Source: Cupriavidus oxalaticus
Lineage (GTDB): Bacteria > Pseudomonadota > Gammaproteobacteria > Burkholderiales > Burkholderiaceae
DNA: 64,000 nt
Direction of reading: 5' to 3'
Assembly (NCBI RefSeq): GCF_016894385.1
Contig: NZ_CP069812.1
Location: 2,356,001 to 2,420,000, forward strand
Shown: positions 12,283 to 22,588 of the stretch, in pieces
Layout: each line of letters opens with the position of its first letter
Numbering within the stretch: the stretch's first letter is position 1
The notes under the pieces: generated by a model
Told to the model about the DNA's origin: nothing
Seen by the model: the letters and a program-made list of their open reading frames with translations, nothing else
Database searches by the model: none
Position numbers and translations under genes: made by a program

Positions 12283-13575
12283 TCAGGCTGCCACTTCTCT
12301 ATCGGCCCGTGCAGCGCCCGGGCCGTAATGCGTGCGAACGTACTCGTCGACGATCGCCTGGAATTCCTCGGCAATGCGCTCGCCGCGCAGCGTCTTCACC
12401 TTGACGCCGTCGACGAACACCGGCGCGGCGGGCGACTCGCCCGAGCCCGGCAGCGAAATGCCGATATTGGCGTGCTTGCTCTCGCCCGGGCCGTTGACGA
12501 TGCAGCCCATCACGGCCACATCCATTTCCTCGACGCCCGGATAGGCGGTTTTCCAATGCGGCATCTGCTCGCGCAGGTACGTCTGGATGCTTGCCGCAAG
12601 CTCCTGGAACACCGTGCTGGTGGTGCGGCCACATCCCGGGCAGGCAATCACCATCGGGGTGAAGTTGCGCAGGCCCATGGTCTGCAGGATTTCCTGCCCC
12701 ACATACACTTCCTTCTCGCGCGGCGCGCCGGGTTCCGGCGTCAGCGAGATGCGGACCGTGTCGCCGATGCCTTCCTGCAGCAGCACCGACAGCGCCGCGG
12801 TGGAGGCGACGATGCCCTTGCTGCCCATGCCGGCCTCGGTCAGCCCAAGGTGCAGCGCATAGTCGCAGCGGCGCGCCAGTTCGCGGTAGACCGCGATCAG
12901 CTCCTGCACCTGCGACACCTTGCACGACAGGATGATCTGGTTGCCCGGCAGGCCGATCTCTTCAGCCTTCTTCGCGGAATCGATCGCCGACGTGATCAAC
13001 GCCTCGATCATCACGCTCTGCGCGGGCCAGGGCTCGGCGCGCGACGCGTTCTCATCCATGATGCGCGCCAGCAGGTCCTGGTCCAGGCTGCCCCAGTTCA
13101 CGCCGATGCGCACCGGCTTGTGGTAGCGGCACGCCATCTCGATCATCTGCGCGAACTGCGTGTCGCGCTTGGCGCCCTGCCCCACGTTGCCGGGGTTGAT
13201 GCGGTACTTGGACAGCGCCTCGGCGCAGGCCGGATAGTCCTGCAGCAGCTTGTGGCCGTTGTAGTGGAAATCGCCCACCAGCGGCACGTCGACGCCCATG
13301 CGGTCGAGCTGCTCACGGATCGACGGCACCGCGGCAGCGGCCTCGGGCGTGTTCACCGTGATGCGCACGATTTCCGAGCCCGCGCGTGCCAGGTCCTTGA
13401 CCTGGATCGCCGTGCCGATGGCGTCGACCGTGTCCGTGTTGGTCATCGACTGCACGCGCACCGGCGCGTCGCCGCCGATGGTCACCACGTTGTCGCCCCA
13501 CACGACGCGCGCCTGGCGCGTCTGGCGGCGCGGCAGCGAGCCGGGCAGGACCGGGAGACAGAGCTGTTGGTTCAT
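12283..13575 (-). CDS. ispG: 4-hydroxy-3-methylbut-2-enyl diphosphate synthase
   Basis: IspG is the [4Fe-4S] enzyme that makes HMBPP in the MEP isoprenoid pathway. The 430-residue product has a TIM-barrel N-terminal part and the cluster-binding CPGCGR...CIVNGPGE cysteines near the C-terminus. It is longer than the E. coli protein, as is usual in Burkholderiales, which carry an insertion in the central region. I chose the ATG at 13575 because AAGGTGG lies just upstream; an open extension to 13611 would read through that site. Neighbours are rodZ (52-base gap) and hisS (38-base gap). Confidence 0.96.
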   Translation of the reverse strand: MNQQLCLPVLPGSLPRRQTRQARVVWGDNVVTIGGDAPVRVQSMTNTDTVDAIGTAIQVKDLARAGSEIVRITVNTPEAAAAVPSIREQLDRMGVDVPLVGDFHYNGHKLLQDYPACAEALSKYRINPGNVGQGAKRDTQFAQMIEMACRYHKPVRIGVNWGSLDQDLLARIMDENASRAEPWPAQSVMIEALITSAIDSAKKAEEIGLPGNQIILSCKVSQVQELIAVYRELARRCDYALHLGLTEAGMGSKGIVASTAALSVLLQEGIGDTVRISLTPEPGAPREKEVYVGQEILQTMGLRNFTPMVIACPGCGRTTSTVFQELAASIQTYLREQMPHWKTAYPGVEEMDVAVMGCIVNGPGESKHANIGISLPGSGESPAAPVFVDGVKVKTLRGERIAEEFQAIVDEYVRTHYGPGAARADREVAA

Positions 13576-13627
13576 AGCATTACCACCTTGCAAAGACGCA
13601 CTGCGCCGCACCTTTCGCCGGTCCGGA

Positions 13628-14608
13628 TCAGGGCAGCGTGAGGCGCGCCACGTTGTTGCGGTTGGCTGCCTTCAGGTCGACCGGCGCGCCGTTGCGCGTC
13701 ATCGACTCGACACCCTTGACGTTGCCGATCACCACCTTGTACGGAGCCTTGCCGCCACCGGCCACGGCCTGGCCGGCCCTGGCCGTGCCGCCCAGCACGA
13801 CCTTGCCGCTGCTGTCGCGGATTTCATACCAGGTGTCGCCGGCGAAGCGGATCTGCAGATCACCCTCGCCTGCAGGCGCTGCGGGCGCCGGCGCAGGCGT
13901 TGCTGCGACCGGCGCAACAACAGGCACGACCGCCGCGGCCGATGCCGGCGCGGCAGTCGCGACCACGGCGGTGGCCGGTGTCGTTTCGGCCGAGGGCGCC
14001 GGCGAGTCGGCGGCGGCCATTACCGGCGGCAGCGCTGCAGTCACCGTGCCAGGCTCGGTCGATTGCGCAGCGGCGTGTTCTTCCGTCGTGGCAGTCTCGG
14101 CTGCGCTGCTGCGGGTCTCGATCCACTGGCGGATATGGTCCAGGCCGAACCAGCCACCGGCGGCCAGCACCACCGCCACCAGGGCCAGCCAGATCCAGCG
14201 TCCACCGCCTCCGCCGGTGCGGAAGCGATTGCGGTCGTCGAACGCCGCATTGAGGCTGCCCTCGCGCTGGCGTGCGATTTCGGTGACCGGTGCCACCGGA
14301 GGCTGGAAGCGCGCCAGCAGCGCGTCGATATCGACATGCAGCATGCGCGCGTAGGCCCGCATCACGCCCTTGGCGAACGTGACGTCGGGTAGCGCCTGCA
14401 GGTCGCCGGCTTCGATCGCGCGCAGCTTCGGCGCCGCCACTTTCAGGCGCGCGCTGACGTCTTCCACCGACAGCCGCTGCGCTTCGCGCTCGCGCGCGAG
14501 TGCCGCGCCAATCTCGCGTGCCGCAGCTTCGCGGTCTCCTTCGTGCGCGCCACCGCCGACGTATTGCGTCGGTACGGCCTGGCCTGCGGCGCGGTCGTGC
14601 TCACTCAT
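13628..14608 (-). CDS. rodZ: Cytoskeleton/cell-shape protein RodZ
   Basis: The 326-residue protein has the RodZ layout: a cytosolic helix-turn-helix domain (about 35-95, with [13 protein letters not shown]) that binds MreB in other species, a membrane helix (about 138-155), a long Ala/Pro/Thr-rich periplasmic linker and a C-terminal DUF4115 beta domain ending in VARLTLP. Its start overlaps the pilW-like stop by 8 bases, so translation is probably coupled. The linker is low in complexity and may vary in length between strains. Confidence 0.88.
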   Translation of the reverse strand: MSEHDRAAGQAVPTQYVGGGAHEGDREAAAREIGAALAREREAQRLSVEDVSARLKVAAPKLRAIEAGDLQALPDVTFAKGVMRAYARMLHVDIDALLARFQPPVAPVTEIARQREGSLNAAFDDRNRFRTGGGGGRWIWLALVAVVLAAGGWFGLDHIRQWIETRSSAAETATTEEHAAAQSTEPGTVTAALPPVMAAADSPAPSAETTPATAVVATAAPASAAAVVPVVAPVAATPAPAPAAPAGEGDLQIRFAGDTWYEIRDSSGKVVLGGTARAGQAVAGGGKAPYKVVIGNVKGVESMTRNGAPVDLKAANRNNVARLTLP

Positions 14609-15380
14609 CCCATGCTCCTTGTTCGTAGGCGGTCAACTCACGCGAATCGGGGAAGCGGCTGCGCAGTTGCGCGACCAGCGCATCCTGCGTGCGGCCATCG
14701 CCCTGGCGGTGTGCAATGCGCGCTCCCAGCCAGAGGGATTGCGCACTGGCAAATTGGCTGCTGTTGACGCGCTGGGCATACTGCCGGGCCTGCGCGAAAT
14801 CGCCGCGCCGGTAGTAGACCAGCGCCAGATTGGTGTTCGCCACCGGGTTGTTGCGGTCGTAGCCGAGCGCGGCCTTCAGGTTCTTCTCCGCATCGGCGCT
14901 GTTGCCATGGCGCAGCTCGCATGCGCCCAGGCTGATCAGCGGCTTGGCCGGGCCGCCGGCCGACGGTGCCGATACCGCGCGCTGCAGCAGCGGCACGGCC
15001 TCGCCGTAGCGGCCTTGCTGGCACAGGAACCAGCCGTAGTTGTTGAGCAGGTCACCGTCGTTGCCGCGCATCGATACCGCGGTGCGGAAGCTGTCATCAG
15101 CGAGCGCGCGCTCGTTCATGTTCATGTAGATCAGCGCGCGCACGTGGTAGGCATCGGCCAGCGACGGATCGATGGCGATCGCCTGCTTGATCTCGTCAAG
15201 CGCGACGGTGTTCTGGCCGGCCTCCAGGTAACTGGTGGCCAGCTGCAGCCGGATGCCGGCGCGGCGCCTTGCATCGGTCTGGTCGGAAGCGGTCTGGAGA
15301 TCCTGCCCCGGGGTCTGCGGCAGCTGGCAGCCGGACAACATCAGCAGCCCGAACAGGGCTGCAGCGATCAGACGGATCAT
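14601..15380 (-). CDS. pilW: Type IV pilus stability lipoprotein, PilW/PilF family
   Basis: The 259-residue product has a lipoprotein signal with lipobox LMLSGC and then tandem TPR units (for example [37 protein letters not shown]). This matches the PilF/PilW family, whose members help assemble the PilQ secretin or stabilise pili. Other pilus genes are absent here; the rlmN-pilW-rodZ-ispG order is a common neighbourhood. Its start overlaps the rlmN stop in an ATGA of 4 bases, and its stop overlaps the rodZ start. The family call is firm; the pilus role in this organism is inferred. Confidence 0.85.
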   Translation of the reverse strand: MIRLIAAALFGLLMLSGCQLPQTPGQDLQTASDQTDARRRAGIRLQLATSYLEAGQNTVALDEIKQAIAIDPSLADAYHVRALIYMNMNERALADDSFRTAVSMRGNDGDLLNNYGWFLCQQGRYGEAVPLLQRAVSAPSAGGPAKPLISLGACELRHGNSADAEKNLKAALGYDRNNPVANTNLALVYYRRGDFAQARQYAQRVNSSQFASAQSLWLGARIAHRQGDGRTQDALVAQLRSRFPDSRELTAYEQGAWDE

Positions 15381-16531
15381 GCAGGGCGAGCCTCCCGAGG
15401 CTGGCCGGCGCTGTTGACCGGCACCAGTGGCGTGATCTTGCCGAACTTGCCGCGCTCGGCCAGGCGGGTACGGTCCTTCACTTCCCCGGCCAGCTGCCCG
15501 CAGGCGGCGTCGATATCGTCGCCGCGCGTCTTGCGGATGGTGGTCACGATGCCGGCGTCCATCAGCACCTGCGCGAAGCGCCGGATCTGCTCGTTGTTGG
15601 AACGCTTCAGGCCCGACTCGGGGAACGGGTTGAACGGGATCAGGTTGAACTTGCACGGCACGTCGGCGACAAGCTTCAGCAATTCCCGCGCATGCTCGAC
15701 GCCATCGTTGACGCCGTCCAGCATGCAGTATTCGAAAGTAATGAAATCGCGCGGCGCGAATTCCAGGTAACGGCGGCATGCCGCCATCAGTTCGGCCAGC
15801 GGGTACTTCTTGTTCAGCGGCACCAGCACGTCGCGCAAGGCGTCGTTGGACGCGTGCAGCGACACGGCAAGGGCTACCGGCAAGTCCTGCGACAGCCGGT
15901 CCATCATCGGCACCACGCCCGAGGTGGACAGGGTCACGCGGCGGCGCGACAGGCCGTAGGCGTTGTCGTCCAGCATCAGCCGCATGGCCGGCACCACGGC
16001 ATCGTAGTTCAGCAGCGGCTCGCCCATGCCCATCATCACCACATTGGAGATGACGCGGTCGTCCTTGGGGCCGCGGCCCAGCTGCTCGCGCATGGCGAAC
16101 TCCGCCATCCACAGCTGGCCAATGATCTCGCCCGTGGTCAGGTTGCGAGAAAAGCCCTGCTTGCCGGTCGAGCAGAAGCGGCAGTTGACCGCGCAGCCCG
16201 CCTGCGAGGAGACGCACAGCGTGCCGCGCGTTTCCTCGGGGATGTACACCGTTTCCACCGCATTGCCCTCGCCGACGTCGAGCAGCCACTTGCGCGTGCC
16301 GTCGGCCGACAGGTTGTCGGTGATGGCGGCAGGGGCGCGGATCTCGGCCCGGGTCGAGAGCTTTTCGCGCAGCGACTTGGCGAGATCCGACATGGCGTCG
16401 AAGCGGCTGGCACCATAGTGGTGGATCCAGCGTTGCAGTTGCCGCGCACGGAACGGCTTCTCGCCGAGCTCGCCGCAATAGGCGGTGAGCGCGTCCGCGT
16501 CGTAGTCGAGCAGGTTGACGAGATCGTTCAT
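15377..16531 (-). CDS. rlmN: 23S rRNA/tRNA adenine-C2 methyltransferase RlmN
   Basis: RlmN is a radical SAM enzyme that methylates C2 of A2503 in 23S rRNA and A37 of some tRNAs. The 384-residue product carries the cluster motif CAVNCRFC with cysteines at 113, 117 and 120, the GMGEP SAM-binding segment near residue 168 and a C-terminal cysteine in DDIDAACGQ that would hold the methylated-RNA intermediate. Length is normal. It overlaps the pilW-like start by 4 bases and lies 37 bases after ndk, forming the middle of a tight block. Confidence 0.97.
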   Translation of the reverse strand: MNDLVNLLDYDADALTAYCGELGEKPFRARQLQRWIHHYGASRFDAMSDLAKSLREKLSTRAEIRAPAAITDNLSADGTRKWLLDVGEGNAVETVYIPEETRGTLCVSSQAGCAVNCRFCSTGKQGFSRNLTTGEIIGQLWMAEFAMREQLGRGPKDDRVISNVVMMGMGEPLLNYDAVVPAMRLMLDDNAYGLSRRRVTLSTSGVVPMMDRLSQDLPVALAVSLHASNDALRDVLVPLNKKYPLAELMAACRRYLEFAPRDFITFEYCMLDGVNDGVEHARELLKLVADVPCKFNLIPFNPFPESGLKRSNNEQIRRFAQVLMDAGIVTTIRKTRGDDIDAACGQLAGEVKDRTRLAERGKFGKITPLVPVNSAGQPREARPA

Positions 16532-16568
16532 GGCGGCAAACTCGGCTTCAGTGTCAGTCAGCAGCCGA

Positions 16569-16994
16569 TCAGCGGCTGTAGACGTTCATGCCCGGGAAGA
16601 AGAAGGCAACTTCCACGGCAGCGGTTTCGGCGGCGTCCGAGCCGTGCACGGCATTGGCGTCGATGCTGTCGGCGAAGTCGGCGCGGATGGTGCCCTTGTC
16701 GGCCTTCTTCGGGTCGGTGGCGCCCATCAGGTCACGGTTCTTGGCGATGGCGTTCTCGCCTTCCAGGGCCTGGATCATGACCGGGCCGGAAACCATGAAG
16801 TCGACCAGATCCTTGAAGAACGGGCGCTCCTTGTGGACAGCATAGAACTGCTCGGCTTCGCCGCGCGACAGGTGCACCATCTTGGCAGCAACGATCTTCA
16901 GGCCGGCGGCCTCGAAACGGGCGTAGATCTGGCCAATGACGTTCTTGGCCACGGCATCCGGCTTGATAATCGACAGGGTGCGTTCGATCGCCAT
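16569..16994 (-). CDS. ndk: Nucleoside diphosphate kinase
   Basis: Ndk equilibrates nucleoside di- and triphosphates through a phosphohistidine. The 141-residue product is full length, begins with the conserved [12 protein letters not shown] and has the catalytic histidine at residue 117 in NAVHGSDA. It is the first gene of the minus-strand block running toward bamB. A TGCTAGAAT extended -10 about 50 bases upstream is a plausible promoter. Confidence 0.98.
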   Translation of the reverse strand: MAIERTLSIIKPDAVAKNVIGQIYARFEAAGLKIVAAKMVHLSRGEAEQFYAVHKERPFFKDLVDFMVSGPVMIQALEGENAIAKNRDLMGATDPKKADKGTIRADFADSIDANAVHGSDAAETAAVEVAFFFPGMNVYSR

Positions 16995-17366
16995 GAAAAA
17001 CTCCGAAAAATGAAGGGGTTACAAATGGATTAAACGTGCAATTCTAGCACGAAGACAATGGCCCTTTCGAGGGTCTGGGCCGCTTTGGCGCGGGTGTTAC
17101 CGGTCCGGCGGCCCATGCGGGCGCCAAGTAGGATTGGCGGCACATTACATCCTTGTCATGTCCGGAACGCGACGCCCGACCCTCCGTCAAACGAAGGCGG
17201 CGCTGAACCGGCCGGAACAGCAAGGCGGGTGCGTGCTGGAATACACTTCCCTTGCAATTCGGCGGGCCAGATGCCACATTGACGATGGTTCCGTTCGCGG
17301 TCGATCCGAATATTCTCTTTCTTTCGGACAGGCCCGGCGCCTCACCGTTTCGAGACAGGAGTCACC
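16995..17366. other. Divergent intergenic region ndk / Bax-inhibitor gene
   Basis: This 372-base region separates divergently transcribed genes and must hold both promoters. On the minus strand a TGC-TAGAAT extended -10 (17041-17046) would serve ndk. For the plus-strand gene I see only weak hexamers around 17289-17316. No convincing small gene is visible. Confidence 0.5.
17041..17046 (-). promoter_or_regulatory. Extended -10 element for ndk
   Basis: On the minus strand TGC precedes TAGAAT, giving an extended -10. Transcription would start about 40 bases before the ndk ATG. No matching -35 is evident. Confidence 0.4.
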
Positions 17367-18071
17367 ATGGATAACAAGCTGAATACCTACGGTTTCGGCA
17401 ATAGTGCATCGACCGTCACTGACGTCGTCGTTCGCAACCGGGTCTTGCGCAACACTTACTGGCTGCTGGCCCTATCGATGATCCCCACCGTGCTTGGCGC
17501 GTGGGTCGGCGTAGCCACTGGCTTCAGCTTCATGGCGGGCAGTCCCGGCCTGTCGCTGATCCTGTTCCTGGCCATTGCGTTCGGGTTCTTCTTCGCCATC
17601 GAGAAGACCAAGAACAGCAGCATGGGCGTGGTGCTGTTGCTGGCGTTCACGTTCTTCATGGGACTGATGCTGTCGCGGCTGATCAGTGCGACGCTGACGT
17701 TCTCCAACGGACCGGCGCTGATCATGTACGCCTTTGGCGGCACGGCCGCGGTATTCGGCGCGATGGCAACCATCGCCACCGTCAGCAAGCGCGATTTCTC
17801 CGGCCTGGGCAAGTTCCTGTTCGTCGGCGTGATCCTGCTGATCCTGGCCAGCGTTGCCAATATCTGGCTGCAGCTGCCGTCGCTGATGATCACGGTGTCG
17901 GTGATCGCGATCGGTATCTTCTCGGCATACATCCTGTTCGATGTACAGCGCGTGGTGAATGGCGGCGAGACCAACTACATCACCGCCACGCTGGCAATCT
18001 ACCTCGACGTGTACAACGTCTTCGCCAACCTGCTGGCGCTGCTGGGCATCTTCGGCGGCAACCGCGAATGA
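17367..18071 (+). CDS. Bax inhibitor-1 / YccA-family membrane protein
   Basis: The 234-residue product is almost entirely hydrophobic with about seven membrane helices, and its C-terminal half matches the BI-1/YccA family, including the late YLDVYNVFANLLALLG segment. In E. coli, YccA is an FtsH substrate and modulator at the HflKC complex; whether this protein does the same is inference, though hflKC lies in the same window. The start ATG at 17367 follows GACAGGAG. A strong terminator follows the stop. Confidence 0.88.
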   Translation: MDNKLNTYGFGNSASTVTDVVVRNRVLRNTYWLLALSMIPTVLGAWVGVATGFSFMAGSPGLSLILFLAIAFGFFFAIEKTKNSSMGVVLLLAFTFFMGLMLSRLISATLTFSNGPALIMYAFGGTAAVFGAMATIATVSKRDFSGLGKFLFVGVILLILASVANIWLQLPSLMITVSVIAIGIFSAYILFDVQRVVNGGETNYITATLAIYLDVYNVFANLLALLGIFGGNRE

Positions 18072-18094
18072 CGGCAAACGCCGCGGCATGAAAT

Positions 18095-18118
18095 AAGCCG
18101 GCCTGTTGGCCGGCTTTT
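18095..18118 (+). terminator. Intrinsic terminator after the Bax-inhibitor gene
   Basis: A 9-bp stem (18095-18103 with 18108-18116) with a TGTT loop is followed by TT and then a mixed T-rich tail. It lies between the convergent membrane protein gene and rlmD, and on the minus strand it could also act for rlmD. Confidence 0.7.
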
Positions 18119-18138
18119 CGTTTGGACGCACGCGGCGA

Positions 18139-19602
18139 TCACCCTCGGTCGAACACCGCGATCGACTCCACGTGCGAGGTGTGCGGGAACATGTTGACCA
18201 CGCCGGCGCCGCTCAGGCGGTAGCCCGCCTCGTGCACCAGCAGGCCGGCATCGCGCGCCAGCGTGGCGGGACTGCACGAGACATAGACGATGCGCCGCGG
18301 CAGCACTTCGCTGCCTTGCTGCGCCAGTTCGCCCAGGGCCTTGCTCACCGCGAGCGCACCTTCGCGCGGCGGATCAACCAGCCAGCGATCGAAGCGACCC
18401 AGTGCGGCAATGTCGTCGGCCGTGACTTCGAACAGGTTGCGGCACGCGAACTCGGTCTTGGCGGCCAGCCCGTTGTATTCCGCATTGGCCAGCGCGCGCG
18501 TGGTCAACGCCTCGCTGCCTTCGATACCCATCACCGACTTGCCCTGCGTGGCCAGCGGCAGCGTGAAATTGCCGATGCCGCAGAACAAATCGAGCAGGCG
18601 GTCGCCCGGCTGCGCGTCCAGCAGGCGCAGCGCGCGGCCAATCAGCACGCGGTTGATCTGGTGGTTCACCTGCGTGAAGTCGGTCGGCTTGAACGGCATG
18701 CGGATGCCGAATTCCGGCAGCGTATAGGCCAGCTCGACGTCGGCCGGGTAGAACGGGTAGACCGTGTCCGGCCCCTTCGGCTGCAGCCAGAACTGCACCT
18801 TGTACGCATCGGCGAAGGCGCGCAGCAGGTCCTTGTCGGCATCGGTCAGCGGCTCGAGGATGCGCAACACCAGCGCCGTCACTTCGTGCCCGACGGCCAG
18901 TTCGATCTGCGGCATGCGGTCGCGGATCGACAGCCCCGCCACCAGTTCGCGCAGCGGCACCAGCATCGCCGACACGTGCGGCGGCAGGATCTCGCAGCGC
19001 GTCATGTCGGCGACATAGCTGCTTTTGCGCTCGTGGAATCCCACCAGCACGCCGCCCTTCTTCACCACATGGCGCACGGTCAGGCGCGCGCGATAGCGGT
19101 AGCCCCAGTCCGGACCGGCGATCGGGCGGAACACCACGTCCGGCTTCACCTTGGACAGGTGCCACAGGTTGTCTTCCAGCACTCGCTGCTTGATTGCAAG
19201 CTGCGCGCGCGAATCCAGATGCTGCATCGAGCACCCGCCGCAGACGCCGAAATGCTGGCAGCCCGGCTTCACGCGCATCACCGATTCCTGCAGGACTTCG
19301 CCGAGGTGCGCCTGCTCGAAGCTGGGCTTGCGGCGGTAGCTGCGATAGCTGACGGTCTCGCCGGGCAATGCGCCTTCGACGAAGATCACCTTGCCAGGCG
19401 TGCCGTCCTCGTTGACCAGGCGGCCGACGCCGCGCGCCTCCATGTCGAGGCTGTCGATCGACACCACCGGATCGGTGCCCGGAACATTGCCATTGGCGTT
19501 GCCACGGCCACGGGACTCTTTTGCGGCGGGAGCGGCACCCGGTGCGGCTGATTCGGGCGCGACGGCGGACGTTTCTTGTGGGGAGGACACGGCTTGGGAC
19601 AC
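18139..19602 (-). CDS. rlmD: 23S rRNA (uracil-C5)-methyltransferase RlmD
   Basis: RlmD/RumA makes m5U1939 in 23S rRNA. The 487-residue product has an N-terminal Ala-rich extension, a TRAM domain (about 45-110), an Fe-S cysteine cluster in [10 protein letters not shown], and a C-terminal SAM methyltransferase domain with FCGIGNF, DPPREG and the catalytic cysteine in [11 protein letters not shown]. All key residues are present. The gene is divergent from the EEP-family gene at 19680. Confidence 0.95.
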   Translation of the reverse strand: MSQAVSSPQETSAVAPESAAPGAAPAAKESRGRGNANGNVPGTDPVVSIDSLDMEARGVGRLVNEDGTPGKVIFVEGALPGETVSYRSYRRKPSFEQAHLGEVLQESVMRVKPGCQHFGVCGGCSMQHLDSRAQLAIKQRVLEDNLWHLSKVKPDVVFRPIAGPDWGYRYRARLTVRHVVKKGGVLVGFHERKSSYVADMTRCEILPPHVSAMLVPLRELVAGLSIRDRMPQIELAVGHEVTALVLRILEPLTDADKDLLRAFADAYKVQFWLQPKGPDTVYPFYPADVELAYTLPEFGIRMPFKPTDFTQVNHQINRVLIGRALRLLDAQPGDRLLDLFCGIGNFTLPLATQGKSVMGIEGSEALTTRALANAEYNGLAAKTEFACRNLFEVTADDIAALGRFDRWLVDPPREGALAVSKALGELAQQGSEVLPRRIVYVSCSPATLARDAGLLVHEAGYRLSGAGVVNMFPHTSHVESIAVFDRG

Positions 19603-19679
19603 CAGATAAAACCTGACGTATTGTTTTACGAAAGCGCGATTGTATGCCAGACCGGCCGGGTCAACGACGGAGGCGTTGC

Positions 19680-20534
19680 ATGGAACTGATTTCGTGGAAT
19701 ATCCAGTGGGGCCGCGGCGCGGACGGGCGCGTGGACCTGGCGCGGCAGGTGGACACGCTGCGCGCGCTGGCGGATGCCGATGTGATCTGTCTGCAGGAAG
19801 TCACGCGCGGATTCGGTGAACTGCGCGGCGAGCCGGGCATCGACCAGGTAGCCGAACTGACCGCCCTGCTGCCGGGCTATCACCTGCTCTTTGCGTCAGG
19901 CGTGGACCGGCGCGACCGCAACGGCACACACAAGCAATTCGGCAACCTGATCGCCACGCGGCTACCGGTACGCGAGGTATTCCGGCACGGATTGCCGTGG
20001 CCTGCAGACCCGCAAGTGGCGTCGATGCCGCGCGTGGCGCTGGAAGTCACCGTCGAGGCCGGCACGCAGCCCCTGCGCGTGATCTGCACGCACCTGGAGT
20101 ATTACTCGGCGCTCCAGCGCGCGGCGCAGGCCGAAGCCTTGCGCGACTGGCATGCCCAGGCCTGCGACCACGCGCGACGCCCGGGCCGCAGCGAGAAGTG
20201 GCCCGGGCCGTTCACACCGGAACCACGCCCGGCCGAAGCCATCCTGTGCGGCGATTTCAACAGCAAACCCGACGACATTGCCTATCGCCGCATGCTGGAG
20301 CCGTTCGACGACGCCACCACGCCATGGCGCGACGCCTGGCTGCTCACGCACCCCGGCCAGCCGCATGCGCCGACCTGCGCCATTCATGACAAGGAGCAAT
20401 GGCCCGAACCACCATTCGCCTGCGACTTCATGTTCGTGACGGACAACCTGGCCGCACGGACCCGGCGTTGCGAGGTCAACGCGGATACCGCCGACTCGGA
20501 CCACCAGCCGATCGTGCTGTCGCTCGACCTTTAG
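19680..20534 (+). CDS. Endonuclease/exonuclease/phosphatase family protein
   Basis: The 284-residue product has the metal-dependent EEP fold: N-terminal [12 protein letters not shown], catalytic LQEV near residue 40, GDFNS for metal binding and the terminal SDHQPI motif. These proteins hydrolyse phosphodiesters in DNA, RNA, lipids or small molecules, and the substrate cannot be told from sequence. The ATG at 19680 has GGAGG nearby, which decides it over an earlier in-frame ATG at 19644. No signal peptide is seen, so it is probably cytosolic. It converges on the DEDDy exonuclease gene. Confidence 0.85.
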   Translation: MELISWNIQWGRGADGRVDLARQVDTLRALADADVICLQEVTRGFGELRGEPGIDQVAELTALLPGYHLLFASGVDRRDRNGTHKQFGNLIATRLPVREVFRHGLPWPADPQVASMPRVALEVTVEAGTQPLRVICTHLEYYSALQRAAQAEALRDWHAQACDHARRPGRSEKWPGPFTPEPRPAEAILCGDFNSKPDDIAYRRMLEPFDDATTPWRDAWLLTHPGQPHAPTCAIHDKEQWPEPPFACDFMFVTDNLAARTRRCEVNADTADSDHQPIVLSLDL

Positions 20535-20564
20535 GGCCGTGGCACGCGCCGGGCGCCGGCGCGA

Positions 20565-21404
20565 TCAGTCCTCGAAGTCGTCGACTTCGGGCGTGAGACG
20601 CTGCAGGCGGAAGGCCTGCAGGTACTCCATCCACTGTTCGCCGGGCAGTTCCGCCAGCGATTCCTGGACGAGCGCCATCTCCATGTCGAACTCGCGCGGC
20701 GACATGCCGCCGCGCATCAGCTGGAAACGGCAGTACATCAGGTAGGTGTTGACGACGTCGGTCTCGCAATAGGCGCGGATCTCGTCGAGCTGGCCAGCCT
20801 GGTAGGCGTGCCAGACCTTGCTGCCATCCATCCCCATCTTGCCCGGGAAGCCGCACAGCTTGGCAAGGTCATCCAGCGGCGCGCTGGCGCGCGGCTGGTA
20901 CATCGCCAGCAGGTCCATCAGATCCAGGTGCCGCATGTGGTAGCGGCTGATGTAGTTGTTCCACTTGAAGTCGCGGCTGTCTTCCTCGCGGCCCTCGCCC
21001 ATCTCCCAGTAGCGCGGCGCGGTGACGCCGTTGACCAGGCCGCGGTAATGCAGCACAGGGAGATCGAATCCGCCACCGTTCCATGAAACCAGTTGCGGGC
21101 TGTAGCGGGCGATCAGTTCGTAGAACTTCTGGATCAGCGTGGCTTCGTTGTCTTCGGTAGTGCCGAGCGAGCCCACATGGAACACCGCCGAGCCATCGCG
21201 ATGCGTGCGCCGCAGCACGCAGGAAATCGCGGCGACGCGCTGCAGGTAGTGCGGCAGGAAATCGCTGCCGGTTTTCTCGCGGCGGGCGGCGAAGGCATGC
21301 TCGGCGACTTCGCCGTCGCTCATCGCGTCGGGGTGGTCATGCAAACGGCGCAGGCCGGCGACATCGGGAATGGTCTCGATGTCGAATACCAGCACAGGGG
21401 TCAT
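20565..21404 (-). CDS. DEDDy-type 3'-5' exonuclease (PolB exonuclease-like)
   Basis: The 279-residue product matches the PF10108-type predicted exonucleases related to the proofreading domain of DNA polymerase B. It shows ExoI FDIET (residues 7-11), ExoII WNGGGFD and Exo[13 protein letters not shown], a complete DEDDy active site. There is no polymerase domain. Its ATG overlaps the rpoS stop by 4 bases, so it should be translated with rpoS and rise in stationary phase or stress. The biochemical substrate and the cellular role are unknown to me. Confidence 0.85.
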   Translation of the reverse strand: MTPVLVFDIETIPDVAGLRRLHDHPDAMSDGEVAEHAFAARREKTGSDFLPHYLQRVAAISCVLRRTHRDGSAVFHVGSLGTTEDNEATLIQKFYELIARYSPQLVSWNGGGFDLPVLHYRGLVNGVTAPRYWEMGEGREEDSRDFKWNNYISRYHMRHLDLMDLLAMYQPRASAPLDDLAKLCGFPGKMGMDGSKVWHAYQAGQLDEIRAYCETDVVNTYLMYCRFQLMRGGMSPREFDMEMALVQESLAELPGEQWMEYLQAFRLQRLTPEVDDFED

Positions 21405-22582
21405 AAAACGGCGTCCTTCCTGACACCTTGCGAAGCGAAATGCCGCTTGAGCTTGACCAGCGCCTCCTGCTGGATCTGGCGCACGCGCTCGCGCGTGAGG
21501 CCCATCTCCTCGGCGAGCTCTTCCAGCGTGGCTGGCTCGATATGGTTGAGGCCGAAGCGGCGCTCCACCACATAGCGATGCTTTTCCGACAGGCGCGCGA
21601 GCCAGAGCTTCATCAGCCCTTCCAGCTCGCGGTGCGCCACCTCCTGGTCAGGGGCGGCGTTGTGCTCGTCGGAGAGGAAATCCAGGAGGCTCGAGCCGGG
21701 ATCGAGGTCGAACGGCGTATCGAGCGAGGTGGTGTGTTCATTGAGTGCCAGGACGTCCTGCACTTCGTCCGGCGTCTTGCCCAGCAGGTGGGCAATGTCT
21801 TCCAGGCTGGCGTCGCGCCCGTCGGTGCCGCCCTTCTCCAGATGGCGCTTGGCGCGCAGCACCTGGTTCAGTTCGCGGATCACGTGCACCGGCAGGCGAA
21901 CGGTGCGGGCCTGGTTCATGATGGCGCGCTCGATGCTCTGGCGGATCCACCAGGTCGCATAGGTCGAGAAGCGGAACCCGCGCGACGGATCGAATTTCTC
22001 GATCGCGTGCATCAGGCCGAGGTTGCCTTCCTCGATCAGGTCGAGCAGCGGCACCCCCCGATTGAGGTATCCCTTGGCGATGCTGACCACCAGCCGCAGG
22101 TTGCGCTCGATCATGACCTGGCGCGCGGCAAAGTCGCCGTCCTTGGCCAGCGTGGAGAAATGCAGCTCCTCCGGCGCGGACAGCAGCGGCTTGATGCTGA
22201 TGCGGTTCAGGTAATGCTGGACGGTGTCGGCAGCCAGTTCGGTATGCAGCACCGTGCGGAAGTCGTCGTGCTCGGCCGCTGCGCCGTCGCTGCCGTTCTC
22301 GCCTTCGCTGTCTTCCTCGTCTTCGGACTCGTCATCGTCGTCATCGCGCAGATGGCGGTCGTTGTCGTCGGCGAGCAGGTCCGCTTCGCGCAGGCCCACC
22401 GAAGTGGAGGTGGCGATCGGCTCGTCGGTCACGGGAATCAGGTCGGCAGCAAGATCCGGCTCGAACGCTTGCGCGTCGGCGTGCTCGTCGGGATGTGCCA
22501 CACCAGCCTTCACTTCCGGCTGCTTGGGACGGCGAGCCCTACTGACAGTTGTTCCGGAGGAGACAGTTTTCTGGCGTGGCAT
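21401..22582 (-). CDS. rpoS: Stationary-phase sigma factor RpoS
   Basis: RpoS directs RNA polymerase to general-stress promoters. The 393-residue product has region 1.2 (residues ~108-140), the region 2 core [18 protein letters not shown] ... [13 protein letters not shown], region 3 and region 4 ending with [15 protein letters not shown]. It is longer than the enterobacterial protein because residues ~66-107 form an Asp/Glu-rich tract ([11 protein letters not shown] core) before region 1.2. It follows nlpD by 6 bases, and the rpoS promoter may lie inside nlpD as in E. coli, although I cannot pinpoint one. A downstream exonuclease gene overlaps its stop. Confidence 0.96.
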   Translation of the reverse strand: MPRQKTVSSGTTVSRARRPKQPEVKAGVAHPDEHADAQAFEPDLAADLIPVTDEPIATSTSVGLREADLLADDNDRHLRDDDDDESEDEEDSEGENGSDGAAAEHDDFRTVLHTELAADTVQHYLNRISIKPLLSAPEELHFSTLAKDGDFAARQVMIERNLRLVVSIAKGYLNRGVPLLDLIEEGNLGLMHAIEKFDPSRGFRFSTYATWWIRQSIERAIMNQARTVRLPVHVIRELNQVLRAKRHLEKGGTDGRDASLEDIAHLLGKTPDEVQDVLALNEHTTSLDTPFDLDPGSSLLDFLSDEHNAAPDQEVAHRELEGLMKLWLARLSEKHRYVVERRFGLNHIEPATLEELAEEMGLTRERVRQIQQEALVKLKRHFASQGVRKDAVL

Positions 22583-22588
22583 GAACCC

